From Pseudomonas sp. (lineage in GTDB: Bacteria; Pseudomonadota; Gammaproteobacteria; Pseudomonadales; Pseudomonadaceae): a stretch of 64,000 nt of DNA. Made by a program: the position numbers and the translations under genes. The notes below the pieces were generated by a model. The model searched no databases. It had not been told where the DNA came from and saw only the letters and a list, made by a program, of their open reading frames with translations. Shown here piece by piece: positions 9,482 to 17,445 of the stretch. Numbering within the stretch: position 1 is the stretch's first letter; each line of letters begins with the position of its first letter. Location of the stretch: contig NZ_JASLAW010000046.1 in the NCBI RefSeq assembly GCF_030147005.1, positions 1-64,000 of the forward strand. The letters are read 5' to 3'.

Positions 9482-9505
9482 TATACCAAAAAACAATATT
9501 GTACA
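9482..9505 (+). promoter_or_regulatory. PplR1/LitR-type operator and promoter upstream of the FAD oxidoreductase
   Basis: The sequence reads TATACC-N12-TGTACA (9482-9487 and 9500-9505), one mismatch from the direct repeat T(G/A)TACA-N12-TGTA(C/T)A reported for PplR1 of P. putida. A possible promoter, TTGTAC (9499-9504)-N17-TAGTCT (9522-9527), begins inside the right half-site, so binding would block RNA polymerase. It is about 50 bp upstream of the ATG at 9555. Confidence 0.6.
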
Positions 9506-9554
9506 GCTATTGGTGTCGGCGTAGTCTGTACCCAACGGTAAAACGAGGCCTCCC

Positions 9555-10541
9555 ATGACTGTCCCCATAGCGATCATAGGTACCGGCATTGCCGGTCTCT
9601 CCGCCGCCCGAGCGTTACGAGACGCGGGGCACGTTGTACAACTCTTCGATAAAAGCCGCGGCAGCGGCGGCCGTATGTCCAGCAAGCGCAGCGATGCCGG
9701 CGCGCTGGATATGGGCGCGCAGTACTTCACCGCCCGCGATCGACGCTTCGTCAACGAAGTGCAGCGCTGGCAAAGCCACGGCTGGGCGCAACAGTGGAAA
9801 CCCCAGCTGTACAACTTCAAGTCCGGCCAACTGACGCCCTCCCCCGATGAACAGATCCGCTGGGTCGGTACGCCGCGCATGAGCGCCATCACCCGCGCCC
9901 TGCTCGATGACCTGCCGGTGGAATTCGATTGCCGCATTACCGAGGTGTTCCAGGGCACCCAACATTGGAACCTGCTTGACGCCGATGGCGATAATCACGG
10001 CCCGTTCAGCCATGTAATCATCGCCACGCCGGCGCCCCAGGCCACCACCCTGCTGGCGGCGGCACCCAAGCTGGCGAGCGCCGTGGCCGGGGTTAAAATG
10101 GACCCGACCTGGGCCATCGCCCTGGCCTTCGACACGCCCCTGGATACCCCGATGGAAGGCTGTTTCGTACGAGACAGCGCCCTCGACTGGCTGGCGCGTA
10201 ACCGCAGCAAACCTGGGCGCGACATTACGCTCGACACCTGGGTGCTGCATGCCACCAGCACCTGGAGCAAGGCACACCTGGACCTGCCCAAAGAAGCGGT
10301 GATCGAACACCTGCATGGCGCCTTCGCCGAATTGCTGAACTGCGCCATGCCCGCGCCGTCATTCAGCCTGGCACACCGCTGGCTTTATGCCCGACCGTCA
10401 AGCAGTCATGAGTTCGGCGTACTGGCCGATGCCGACCTGGGGCTGTTCGTCTGCGGCGACTGGTGTTTGTCAGGGCGCGTCGAAGGCGCCTGGCTCAGCG
10501 GCCAGGAGGCGGCGCGACGGTTGATCGAGCACCTGCAATGA
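9555..10541 (+). CDS. FAD/NAD(P)-dependent oxidoreductase (renalase/amine-oxidase-like)
   Basis: Predicted flavoprotein of the renalase-like NAD(P)/FAD oxidoreductase group. The 328-residue product starts with a dinucleotide-binding motif IAIIGTGIAGLSAARAL (about 5-21), followed by SRGSGGRMSSKR, the second flavin-contact motif of the amine-oxidase fold, and a C-terminal FVCGDWCLSGRVEGAWLSG motif that contacts FAD in this fold. The substrate is unknown. GAGG lies 10 bp before the ATG. It overlaps the next small gene by an ATGA junction. A PplR1-type operator upstream suggests light-induced expression. Confidence 0.85.
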   Translation: MTVPIAIIGTGIAGLSAARALRDAGHVVQLFDKSRGSGGRMSSKRSDAGALDMGAQYFTARDRRFVNEVQRWQSHGWAQQWKPQLYNFKSGQLTPSPDEQIRWVGTPRMSAITRALLDDLPVEFDCRITEVFQGTQHWNLLDADGDNHGPFSHVIIATPAPQATTLLAAAPKLASAVAGVKMDPTWAIALAFDTPLDTPMEGCFVRDSALDWLARNRSKPGRDITLDTWVLHATSTWSKAHLDLPKEAVIEHLHGAFAELLNCAMPAPSFSLAHRWLYARPSSSHEFGVLADADLGLFVCGDWCLSGRVEGAWLSGQEAARRLIEHLQ

Positions 10542-10753
10542 ACCGCATCAACCCGACCAAATTGCTGCTGTCGAAATGGACCGCGACATCCCCGAAAAAC
10601 AAGGAAAAACACTTCCTCGTCACCGAACTGTTCCGTGACGAGGAAGGCACCGTGCTGGAAATAGAACTGCAAGCGGTGATGACGCGGCGCAGCGAACGCC
10701 TCGAGTGGCAGACCCTGCAGGACCCGCAAAGCTGGAAGATGGGCTGGCAGTAA
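10538..10753 (+). CDS. Small Trp-rich TIGR02450 family protein
   Basis: A 71-residue protein starting MNRINPTKLLLSKWTA with four Trp (KWTA, EWQT, SWKMGWQ), matching the TIGR02450 family of small conserved hypothetical proteins. Start ATG overlaps the stop of the preceding oxidoreductase (ATGA), so the two are translationally coupled. Function is unknown; the coupling suggests it works with the flavoprotein or in the same light-response set. Confidence 0.8.
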   Translation: MNRINPTKLLLSKWTATSPKNKEKHFLVTELFRDEEGTVLEIELQAVMTRRSERLEWQTLQDPQSWKMGWQ

Positions 10754-10769
10754 ACACGCGCAAAATACC

Positions 10770-10793
10770 TGTACAAAATATTTGACTTGTACA
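10770..10793 (+). promoter_or_regulatory. Operator 1, perfect TGTACA-N12-TGTACA direct repeat
   Basis: Half-sites lie at 10770-10775 and 10788-10793 with exactly 12 bp between them. This is the binding site described for the light-response regulator PplR1. A -35 box TTGACT (10782-10787) lies within it. Confidence 0.8.
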
Positions 10794-10809
10794 AGATCGA
10801 ATCTATGAT
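10782..10809 (+). promoter_or_regulatory. Sigma-70 type promoter of the photolyase operon
   Basis: TTGACT (10782-10787), 16-bp spacer, TATGAT (10804-10809). The -35 box sits inside operator 1, and operator 2 begins 9 bp after the -10 box, where the transcript should start. This arrangement fits repression in the dark by the MerR regulator encoded as the second gene of the operon, i.e. autoregulation. Confidence 0.65.
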
Positions 10810-10818
10810 GAGATTAGT

Positions 10819-10842
10819 TGTACAGAAATTAAAAGCTGTACA
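10819..10842 (+). promoter_or_regulatory. Operator 2, perfect TGTACA-N12-TGTACA direct repeat
   Basis: Half-sites at 10819-10824 and 10837-10842, again exactly 12 bp apart and identical in core to operator 1. The two operators are 49 bp apart start to start. It covers the expected transcription start region. Confidence 0.8.
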
Positions 10843-10865
10843 GGAATTTTGCAGAGGTTTGCCCC

Positions 10866-11825
10866 ATGTCCAATTCCGTGAAACCCAAGATCGGCATCAG
10901 TGCCTGCCTGCTGGGCGAGAACGTGCGTTTCAACGGCGGGCACAAACAATCCCTGTTGTGCAGCCAGACTTTGGCCGAGTACTTCGATTACGTACCGCTG
11001 TGCCCTGAAGTCGCGATCGGCCTGGGCATCCCGCGTGAAACCATCCGCCTGGTCGGCGATGCCGCCAACCCGCAGGCCGTGGGCACCGTACACCGCGAAC
11101 TGAACGTGACCGAGCCGCTGGATGAATACGGGCAGAAGATGGCGGCCGAACATACCGACCTGTGCGGCTACATCTTCATGCAGAAATCGCCGTCCTGTGG
11201 CCTGGAGCGAGTCAAGGTGTACCGTGAAAACGGTGCCCCGGTGGACGGCGGCGGGCGCGGTATCTATGCCCAGGCATTCTGCGCGCGCCATCCCAACCTG
11301 CCGGTGGAAGAAGACGGTCGGCTGAATGACCCGGTATTGCGAGAAAACTTCCTCACCCGCGTTTTCGTCTACGCCAGTTGGCAACAATTGCTCGCCGAAG
11401 GCCTGACGCGTCATAGCCTGCTGGCGTTTCACTCGCGCTACAAATACCTGCTGATGGCCCACAGCCCGGCGCACTACAAGAGCCTGGGCCAGATGCTCGG
11501 CACCATGGGCAAGGATGACGACCTCGACGAACTGGCCACCGGTTACTTCAACGAACTGATGACGGGCCTGAAAAAGTGCGCCACCCGCGGCACTCACAGC
11601 AACGTGCTGCAACACATCAGCGGCTACCTCAAGCAGGTGATCAGCGCCGAGGACAAGCAGGAAATGCAAACCGTCATCGGCCAATACCGCCAGGGCATCG
11701 TGCCGCTGGTGGTGCCGCTCACTCTGCTCAAGCATCACTTTCGTCAACACCCGGACCGCTACATCGCCCAGCAGGTCTACCTGCAACCGCACCCGGAAAA
11801 CCTCAGCCTGCGTAATGCGATCTAA
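10866..11825 (+). CDS. DUF523 and DUF1722 domain-containing protein (YbgA-like)
   Basis: The 319-residue product has an N-terminal DUF523 domain (about 5-165; GISACLLGENVRFNGGHK at the start, QKSPSCGLERVKVY, both with conserved Cys) and a C-terminal DUF1722 (YbgA) domain (about 195-315; LLAFHSRYKYLLMAHSP). The reaction is not known to me; conserved Cys residues suggest metal or thiol chemistry. In Enterobacteria ybgA is next to phr; here too it belongs to the photolyase operon. First gene after the double operator, 3 bp before the MerR gene. Confidence 0.9.
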   Translation: MSNSVKPKIGISACLLGENVRFNGGHKQSLLCSQTLAEYFDYVPLCPEVAIGLGIPRETIRLVGDAANPQAVGTVHRELNVTEPLDEYGQKMAAEHTDLCGYIFMQKSPSCGLERVKVYRENGAPVDGGGRGIYAQAFCARHPNLPVEEDGRLNDPVLRENFLTRVFVYASWQQLLAEGLTRHSLLAFHSRYKYLLMAHSPAHYKSLGQMLGTMGKDDDLDELATGYFNELMTGLKKCATRGTHSNVLQHISGYLKQVISAEDKQEMQTVIGQYRQGIVPLVVPLTLLKHHFRQHPDRYIAQQVYLQPHPENLSLRNAI

Positions 11826-11828
11826 GCC

Positions 11829-12758
11829 ATGAAAGCTGCCCTGCAAGACGAACCCGGCGAAGACATCGCCCAAGCCCTGGAAAACGGCTGGCTGCCGATC
11901 CGCGAGGTGGCGCGCCAGACCGGCGTCAACGCCGTGACCCTGCGCGCGTGGGAACGCCGTTACGGCCTGATCGTGCCGCAGCGCACGCCCAAAGGGCATC
12001 GGTTATTCAGCGCCCTACACGTGCAGCGTATCCATGCGATCCTCACTTGGCTCAATCGAGGCGTGCCGGTCAGCCAGGTAAAAGGCTTGATCGACTCCGC
12101 CCAAGCCAATCCCGAGCCGATGGAAAACGAATGGCACGCCCTGCGCCAAACCCTGGTCAATGCCATCGGTGAATTGGCCGAACGGCGGGTCGACGATGCC
12201 TTCAACCAAGCCATGGCGCTCTACCCGCCACGTACCTTGGGCGAGCAATTGATGCTGCCGCTGCTCAGCGAACTTGAACAGAAATGGCAAGGCCAATTCG
12301 GCGCGCAGATGGAGCGGGTATTTTTCCTGTCCTGGCTGCGCAGCAAGTTCGGCGCGCGGATTTATCACAACAATCGCCAACTCCACGGTGCCCCGCTGCT
12401 ACTGGTCAACCACTCTGACTTACCCCTGGAACCGCACCTGTGGATCAGTGCGTGGCTGGCCAGCAGCGCCGACTGCCCGGTGGAGGTGTTTGATTGGCCG
12501 CTGCCCGCCGGCGAACTGGCCCTGGCGGTAGAACATCTGCAACCGCGCGCCGTGCTGCTGTATTCAAGCAAAGCGCTGCAGGTATCGGCCCTCACCAAAC
12601 TGCTGGCGGGGGTGAGTTGCCCAATGCTGATCGCCGGACCAGCGGTATGCATCCACCACGCCGAGTTGGCCGTATTAACCAGCGATATCCCCGAATTGTT
12701 CGTCGCCGAAGACCCGTTGTCGGCCCACCAGATATTGATCCAGCGTGGAATTGTTTAA
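11829..12758 (+). CDS. MerR-family light-response regulator, LitR class II / PplR1-like
   Basis: Transcription regulator of the LitR/CarH branch of MerR proteins. The 309-residue product has a MerR winged HTH (about 21-90: IREVARQTGVNAVTLRAWERRYGL) and a C-terminal region shaped like a cobalamin-binding domain (about 100-309). The canonical cobalamin motif (D/E)xHxxG is not present; the matching place reads around LVNHSDLPLEPHLW. Class II LitR proteins lack B12 binding and depend on separate LOV photoreceptors in P. putida; no LOV gene is in this window. The gene abuts phrB with no gap. It likely represses its own operon through the TGTACA repeats upstream. pplR1 is the closest known name, given by context and not by a search. 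Confidence 0.82.
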   Translation: MKAALQDEPGEDIAQALENGWLPIREVARQTGVNAVTLRAWERRYGLIVPQRTPKGHRLFSALHVQRIHAILTWLNRGVPVSQVKGLIDSAQANPEPMENEWHALRQTLVNAIGELAERRVDDAFNQAMALYPPRTLGEQLMLPLLSELEQKWQGQFGAQMERVFFLSWLRSKFGARIYHNNRQLHGAPLLLVNHSDLPLEPHLWISAWLASSADCPVEVFDWPLPAGELALAVEHLQPRAVLLYSSKALQVSALTKLLAGVSCPMLIAGPAVCIHHAELAVLTSDIPELFVAEDPLSAHQILIQRGIV

Positions 12759-14201
12759 ATGCACTTGATCTGGCTGCGCACCGACCTGCGCCTTCACGAC
12801 AACACTGCCCTGACTGCCGCGAGCCAGCGAGGCCCGGTAGCGGCCATTTACCTGATCACGCCGCAGCAATGGTTGGCCCACGATGACGCGCCCTGCAAGG
12901 TCGACTTCTGGCTGCGCAACTTGCGCGCGCTGAGCCAGGCGCTCGGCGAACTGAACATCCCGCTGCTGATCCGCCACGCCGCCACCTGGGACCAGGCGCC
13001 AAGCGTAGTGAGCCAACTGTGCCGGGAGCTCAACGTGGAGTCGGTACACGTCAACGAGGAATACGGTATCCACGAGAGCCATCGCGACAACGCCGTGGCC
13101 CAGGCCTTGGAAGCAGACGGCGTGACCTTCCACCGTTATCTGGACCAGTTGTTCTTCCAGCCGGGCAGTGTGTTGACCAAGTCCGGCACCTACTTCCAGG
13201 TGTTCAGTCAGTTCCGCAAAGTGTGTTACACCCGTCTGCACAGCGCCTTGCCGCCCTTGGTGGCAACTCCCAAGCCCCAGGCCAGGCTTGGCCTGCAAAG
13301 CGATGCCATCCCCGCCACCGTTGAGGGTTTCGAGCCGCCCAGTGACGCCTTGCGCGCACTGTGGCCCGCCGGTGAAGACGAAGCGCGCCGCCGCCTGGAC
13401 GCCTTCGCAGATGCGCAAATCAGCTATTACAAAGACGAGCGCGATTTTCCCGCCAAGCCCGGCACCAGCCAGCTGTCCGCCTACCTGGCCGCCGGGGTAG
13501 TGTCGCCACGCCAGTGCCTGCACGCTGCGTTGCAATCCAACCAGGGCGAGTTCGAAAGCGGCGACATCGGCACGATCACCTGGATCAACGAATTGCTGTG
13601 GCGCGAGTTCTATAAACACATTCTGGTGGGCTACCCGCGCGTCTCCCGCCACCGCGCCTTTCGGCCCGAAACCGAAGCCGTGGCCTGGCGCGACGCCCCC
13701 CAGGACCTGGCCGCCTGGCAACAAGCGCGCACCGGCTTGCCGATCATCGATGCGGCCATGCGCCAACTGTTGGATACCGGCTGGATGCACAACCGCCTGC
13801 GCATGGTGGTGGCGATGTTCCTGACCAAGAACCTGCTGATCGACTGGCGCGAAGGCGAGCGTTTTTTCATGCGGCACCTGATCGACGGCGACCTGGCGGC
13901 AAACAACGGCGGCTGGCAGTGGAGCTCATCGACAGGCACCGATTCGTCGCCGTATTTCCGGATTTTCAGCCCGCTGAGCCAATCGGAAAAATTCGACAGC
14001 GAAGGCCTGTTCATCAAGCACTGGCTGCCGGAGCTGGCCGCGCTGAATAAAAAGGACGTGCACAACCCCGAAGCCGCGGGCGGCTTGTTCGGTGTGGCCG
14101 ACTACCCGCGCGCCATTGTCGACCTGAAAAAATCCCGCGAGCGCGCCCTTGCCGCCTTTCGCAGCCTGCCCGCGCGTAAAGAGATGGCCGAGCATGAGTG
14201 A
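12759..14201 (+). CDS. phrB: Deoxyribodipyrimidine photolyase
   Basis: Class I CPD photolyase that repairs UV-induced cyclobutane dimers using FADH- and an antenna cofactor. The 480-residue product has the N-terminal antenna domain (starting HLIWLRTDLRLHDNTAL), and the FAD-binding domain with WINELLWREFY, GLPIIDAAMRQL, MHNRLRMVVAMFLTK and NNGGWQWSSSTGTD (about 385-400), the last carrying part of the electron-transfer Trp chain. Length is normal (E. coli 472). It starts directly at the stop of the MerR gene and overlaps the next gene by 8 bp. Confidence 0.96.
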   Translation: MHLIWLRTDLRLHDNTALTAASQRGPVAAIYLITPQQWLAHDDAPCKVDFWLRNLRALSQALGELNIPLLIRHAATWDQAPSVVSQLCRELNVESVHVNEEYGIHESHRDNAVAQALEADGVTFHRYLDQLFFQPGSVLTKSGTYFQVFSQFRKVCYTRLHSALPPLVATPKPQARLGLQSDAIPATVEGFEPPSDALRALWPAGEDEARRRLDAFADAQISYYKDERDFPAKPGTSQLSAYLAAGVVSPRQCLHAALQSNQGEFESGDIGTITWINELLWREFYKHILVGYPRVSRHRAFRPETEAVAWRDAPQDLAAWQQARTGLPIIDAAMRQLLDTGWMHNRLRMVVAMFLTKNLLIDWREGERFFMRHLIDGDLAANNGGWQWSSSTGTDSSPYFRIFSPLSQSEKFDSEGLFIKHWLPELAALNKKDVHNPEAAGGLFGVADYPRAIVDLKKSRERALAAFRSLPARKEMAEHE

Positions 14202-14616
14202 CTTCCTGCGCCGCTTCGGCCAAACCTTTGCCACGCTGGACAAGCACAACCTGGGCCTGCTCGACGGTCTGTACAGCGACGACATCGTTTTTGCCGACCC
14301 GCTGCATGAAGTCCACGGGTTGCCCGAACTGCATCGTTACTTCGCGCAGCTGTACAGCAACGTCGAACAGCTGAACTTTGATTTCCACGGTTTCGACCAA
14401 ACCGCCGAAGGCGAAGGCTACCTGCGCTGGACCATGAGTTTCCGTCACCCGCGCCTGTCCGGTGGCAAGCTGATCCGGGTGCAAGGGTGTTCCCACTTGA
14501 TGTGGCGCGACAAGGTTTACCGACATCGTGATTATTTCGATGCCGGCGCTTTGCTTTATGAACACCTGCCGGTCCTCGGCGGCGTGATCAGTTGGCTGAA
14601 AAGGAGAATGGGATGA
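14194..14616 (+). CDS. Nuclear transport factor 2 (NTF2)-like family protein
   Basis: A 140-residue protein with a single NTF2/SnoaL-like fold: YSDDIVFADPLHEVHGLPELHRYFAQLY is typical of this cone-shaped fold, which can be an enzyme or a binding protein. The start ATG at 14194 lies inside the phrB end (8-bp overlap) and its stop overlaps the next start (ATGA). No catalytic residues can be assigned. Its place between phrB and the lipid-modifying genes suggests a role in the same photo-oxidative lipid response (inference). Confidence 0.8.
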   Translation: MSDFLRRFGQTFATLDKHNLGLLDGLYSDDIVFADPLHEVHGLPELHRYFAQLYSNVEQLNFDFHGFDQTAEGEGYLRWTMSFRHPRLSGGKLIRVQGCSHLMWRDKVYRHRDYFDAGALLYEHLPVLGGVISWLKRRMG

Positions 14617-15395
14617 GCCTCACACCGCCCCGCCGTTATTGGTTGACCGGCGCCAGCAGCGGCATCGGTGCCGCGCTGGCCGTGGAGTTGCTCAACAGCG
14701 GCGCCCACGTGGCGCTCAGCTCGCGTACCAAAGGCCCACTGGAAGCGCTCGCCCAACGTTATCCGGGGCAAGTGCTGGTGGTGGCCGGCGACTTGACCAG
14801 CAGCCAGATCGTACGCGAGATCGGTGAACGGATCGGCGAGGCCTGGGGCTCTCTGGATACCGTGATCCTTAACGCCGGCACCTGTGAATATGTCGACGCC
14901 AAGCAATTCGATGCGTCGATCATCGAACACGTGGTGCGCACCAACCTGCTGGCCAGCAGTTACTGCATAGAGGCTGCGCTGCCGCTGTTGCGTGCCGGGC
15001 GTACCCCACATCTGGTCGGCGTGGCGAGCGCCGTGACCTACCTGCCCATGCCACGCGCCGAAGCCTACGGCGCCTCGAAGGCGGGGCTGCGCTACCTGTT
15101 TGAATCCCTGCGCATCGGCCTTTCGCCCGAGAACATCGACGTGACGGTGATCAGCCCGGGTTTTGTCGACACGCCACTGACCGAACGCAATGATTTCCCC
15201 ATGCCCTTGAGCTGGCCGGCCGACAAGGCGGCGAGGCATATCTTCGCCAAACTGGAGAAGCGCCCACTGGAGATCGCCTTTCCGGCCCTGTTCATCGCCA
15301 CCTTGTGGCCGCTGTCGAAGCTGCCTAACCGTGCACAACTGATCATCGGCAAACGCATGCTGCGCAGCCCTCCTCCACATAAGGAAGACCTGTGA
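14613..15395 (+). CDS. Short-chain dehydrogenase/reductase
   Basis: Classical SDR of 260 residues with the cofactor motif TGASSGIG (about 11-18), the NAG-like motif LNAGTCEY and the catalytic Tyr/Lys pair in YGASKAG. The start at 14613 has AAGGAG 7 bp upstream. A hydrophobic stretch near the C-terminus (ALFIATLWPLSKL) suggests membrane contact. Substrate unknown; the neighbours suggest a fatty-acyl or lipid-derived carbonyl. Overlaps both neighbours by 4 bp. Confidence 0.88.
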   Translation: MSLTPPRRYWLTGASSGIGAALAVELLNSGAHVALSSRTKGPLEALAQRYPGQVLVVAGDLTSSQIVREIGERIGEAWGSLDTVILNAGTCEYVDAKQFDASIIEHVVRTNLLASSYCIEAALPLLRAGRTPHLVGVASAVTYLPMPRAEAYGASKAGLRYLFESLRIGLSPENIDVTVISPGFVDTPLTERNDFPMPLSWPADKAARHIFAKLEKRPLEIAFPALFIATLWPLSKLPNRAQLIIGKRMLRSPPPHKEDL

Positions 15396-16639
15396 AGATC
15401 GCCATTGTCGGCAGCGGCATCGCCGGGCTGACCAGCGCCTACCTGCTCAGCCGTCGCCACGACATCACGTTGTTCGAAGCGGGTGATTGTCTGGGCGGGC
15501 ATACCCATACGACCAACGTGACGGTCGACGGCGAAAGCTATGCGGTAGACACCGGTTTCATCGTGTTCAACGACTGGACCTATCCCAACTTCATCCGCTT
15601 GCTGGGGCAGATCGGGGTCACGTTCAAACCCACCGAAATGAGCTTTTCGGTGTGCGACCAGAGCACCGGCTTCGAATACAACGGCAATAACCTCAACAGT
15701 TTGTTTGCCCAGCGCCGCAACATCCTGTCGCCGGGGTTCTGGGGCATGCTGCGCGATATCTTGCGCTTCAACCGCCAGGCGCCGCAGGATCTGCAAGAGC
15801 AACGCATCAATGCCGACATGACCCTGGGCGACTATCTCGAAGCCGGCGGCTATGGCCCGCGTTTTATCCAACACTACATCGTGCCGATGGGCGCGGCGAT
15901 CTGGTCGATGTCATTGGCCGACATGCTCAAGTTTCCGTTGCAGTTCTTCGTACGTTTCTTCAAGAACCACGGCCTGCTTTCGGTGAGCAACCGCCCGCAA
16001 TGGTGCGTGATCGAAGGCGGCTCCAGCAGCTATATCGAACCGCTGACCCGCAGCTTTCGCGATCAGGTGCGCCTTAACTGCCCTGTGCATAACGTGCAAC
16101 GCACGGACGACGGCGTAGTTATCCACAGCCAGGCCGGCAGCGAGACATTCGACCGCGTGATCTTCGCCTGCCACAGCGACCAGGCCCTGGCGCTGCTGGC
16201 AGACCCGAGCGAGGCCGAACAGCAAATCCTCGGCGCCCTGCCCTATGCCGACAACGACGTGGTGCTGCACACCGACACGCGTTTGCTGCCCGAGCGCAAG
16301 CTGGCCTGGGCCAGCTGGAACTACAGGCTGGGCGGCAATCAGCAACAACAGGCCGCCGTCACCTATGACATGAACATATTGCAGGGCATCGACAGCGACA
16401 CCACCTTTTGCGTCAGCCTCAACCAGACGCCGATGATCAACCCGCTGAAGATCCTGGCGCGCTACACCTACGCCCATCCGCAATACAGCCTTGCGGCGGT
16501 GGCCGCACAGGCGCGCTGGGAAGAATTGCACGGCGCGCGCAACACGTTTTACTGCGGCGCCTACTGGGCCAACGGCTTCCATGAAGACGGCGTGGTCAGC
16601 GCCCTGCGCGTGGCCCAGGCCTTCGGGGAAACCCTGTGA
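15392..16639 (+). CDS. FAD-dependent amine-oxidase-like protein
   Basis: The 415-residue product starts at GTG (MKIAIVGSGIAGLTSAYLLS) with the ADP-binding motif GxGxxG (residues 7-12) and an amine-oxidase/desaturase-type fold (GGHTHTTNVTVDG, DTGFIVFNDWTYPN, C-terminal YCGAYWANGFHEDGV). Proteins of this type sit next to DUF1365 and Cfa-like genes in many Proteobacteria and have been proposed to act on fatty acyl chains. It may be a flavin-dependent desaturase/oxidase acting before or after the methyltransferase downstream (inference). Confidence 0.85.
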   Translation: MKIAIVGSGIAGLTSAYLLSRRHDITLFEAGDCLGGHTHTTNVTVDGESYAVDTGFIVFNDWTYPNFIRLLGQIGVTFKPTEMSFSVCDQSTGFEYNGNNLNSLFAQRRNILSPGFWGMLRDILRFNRQAPQDLQEQRINADMTLGDYLEAGGYGPRFIQHYIVPMGAAIWSMSLADMLKFPLQFFVRFFKNHGLLSVSNRPQWCVIEGGSSSYIEPLTRSFRDQVRLNCPVHNVQRTDDGVVIHSQAGSETFDRVIFACHSDQALALLADPSEAEQQILGALPYADNDVVLHTDTRLLPERKLAWASWNYRLGGNQQQQAAVTYDMNILQGIDSDTTFCVSLNQTPMINPLKILARYTYAHPQYSLAAVAAQARWEELHGARNTFYCGAYWANGFHEDGVVSALRVAQAFGETL

Positions 16640-17445
16640 ACAGCGCCCTGTACAGCGGCTGGATCGCCCATCGTCGGTTTTCGCCCAAGGCCCATGCCTT
16701 TCGCTACCGCATCGGCCTGCTGTACCTGGACCTCAGCGAACAGGACGCCGTGCTCGGGCTTTCTCCCCTGGCAGGCTCGAGTCGCCTGGCGCCGTTCGGC
16801 TTTCGCCAGCAGGACTACCTGCGCGAGTTCACCCGCCACGGCATGCCCTTGAGCGATGCGGTGCGCCATGAAGTCGGCAAGGCCCTGGGGCGCACTCCAC
16901 AGGGCAATATCTGCCTGCTGACCCAGCCCCGCAGCTGGGGCCTGGCGTTTAATCCGGTGAGTTTTTTCTATTGCTTCGAAGCCGACGGGCAACTGGCGGC
17001 GATCCTGTGCGAAGTCACCAACACCCCCTGGCGTGAGCGTTATCACTACGTGCTGCCGGCCCGGGCGCTGGGCGCCGATGAACATCAGCACTTCGCCGTG
17101 GCCAAGGCGTTCCATGTGTCGCCGTTCCTGCCGCGCGACCTGGAATACCGCATGAGCTTCAGCCCGCCCGCCGCCAGGCTCGGCGTGCACATGGCCGATT
17201 GGCAAGGCGCGCATAAAGTTTTCGACGCAACCTTGAGCCTGCAGAAAGAAGCCCTCAGCCGGGCCAGCCTGCATCGCTATTTATGGCGTTTCCCGTGGAT
17301 GACCGCCAAGACTTGTCTGGCGATTTACTGGCAGGCCCTGCGCCTGTTGCTCAAACGCACACCGATTTTCCCCCACCGGGCCGCCGATGGCGTCTCCAGC
17401 ACAGCAGTCGGGTACACCAAGGATCGTCGCCATGAAGCCCCCTAG
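16636..17445 (+). CDS. DUF1365 domain-containing protein
   Basis: The 269-residue product starts at GTG (MNSALYSGWIAHRRFSP) and shows the family motifs RHRRF-like start, PRSWGLAFNPVSFFYCF (about 95-111), EVTNTPWRERYHYVLP and KAFHVSPFLPRD. Biochemistry is not established; the gene is almost always next to an amine-oxidase-like gene and a Cfa-like methyltransferase, as here. Translationally coupled on both sides (4-bp overlap upstream, 14-bp overlap downstream). Confidence 0.88.
   Translation: MNSALYSGWIAHRRFSPKAHAFRYRIGLLYLDLSEQDAVLGLSPLAGSSRLAPFGFRQQDYLREFTRHGMPLSDAVRHEVGKALGRTPQGNICLLTQPRSWGLAFNPVSFFYCFEADGQLAAILCEVTNTPWRERYHYVLPARALGADEHQHFAVAKAFHVSPFLPRDLEYRMSFSPPAARLGVHMADWQGAHKVFDATLSLQKEALSRASLHRYLWRFPWMTAKTCLAIYWQALRLLLKRTPIFPHRAADGVSSTAVGYTKDRRHEAP

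Noticed and set aside
16648..16653. TGTACA inside the DUF1365 gene, and others within phrB/NTF2 coding DNA
   Set aside because: Single half-sites in coding sequence (Leu-Tyr-Ser codons) without a partner 12 bp away.
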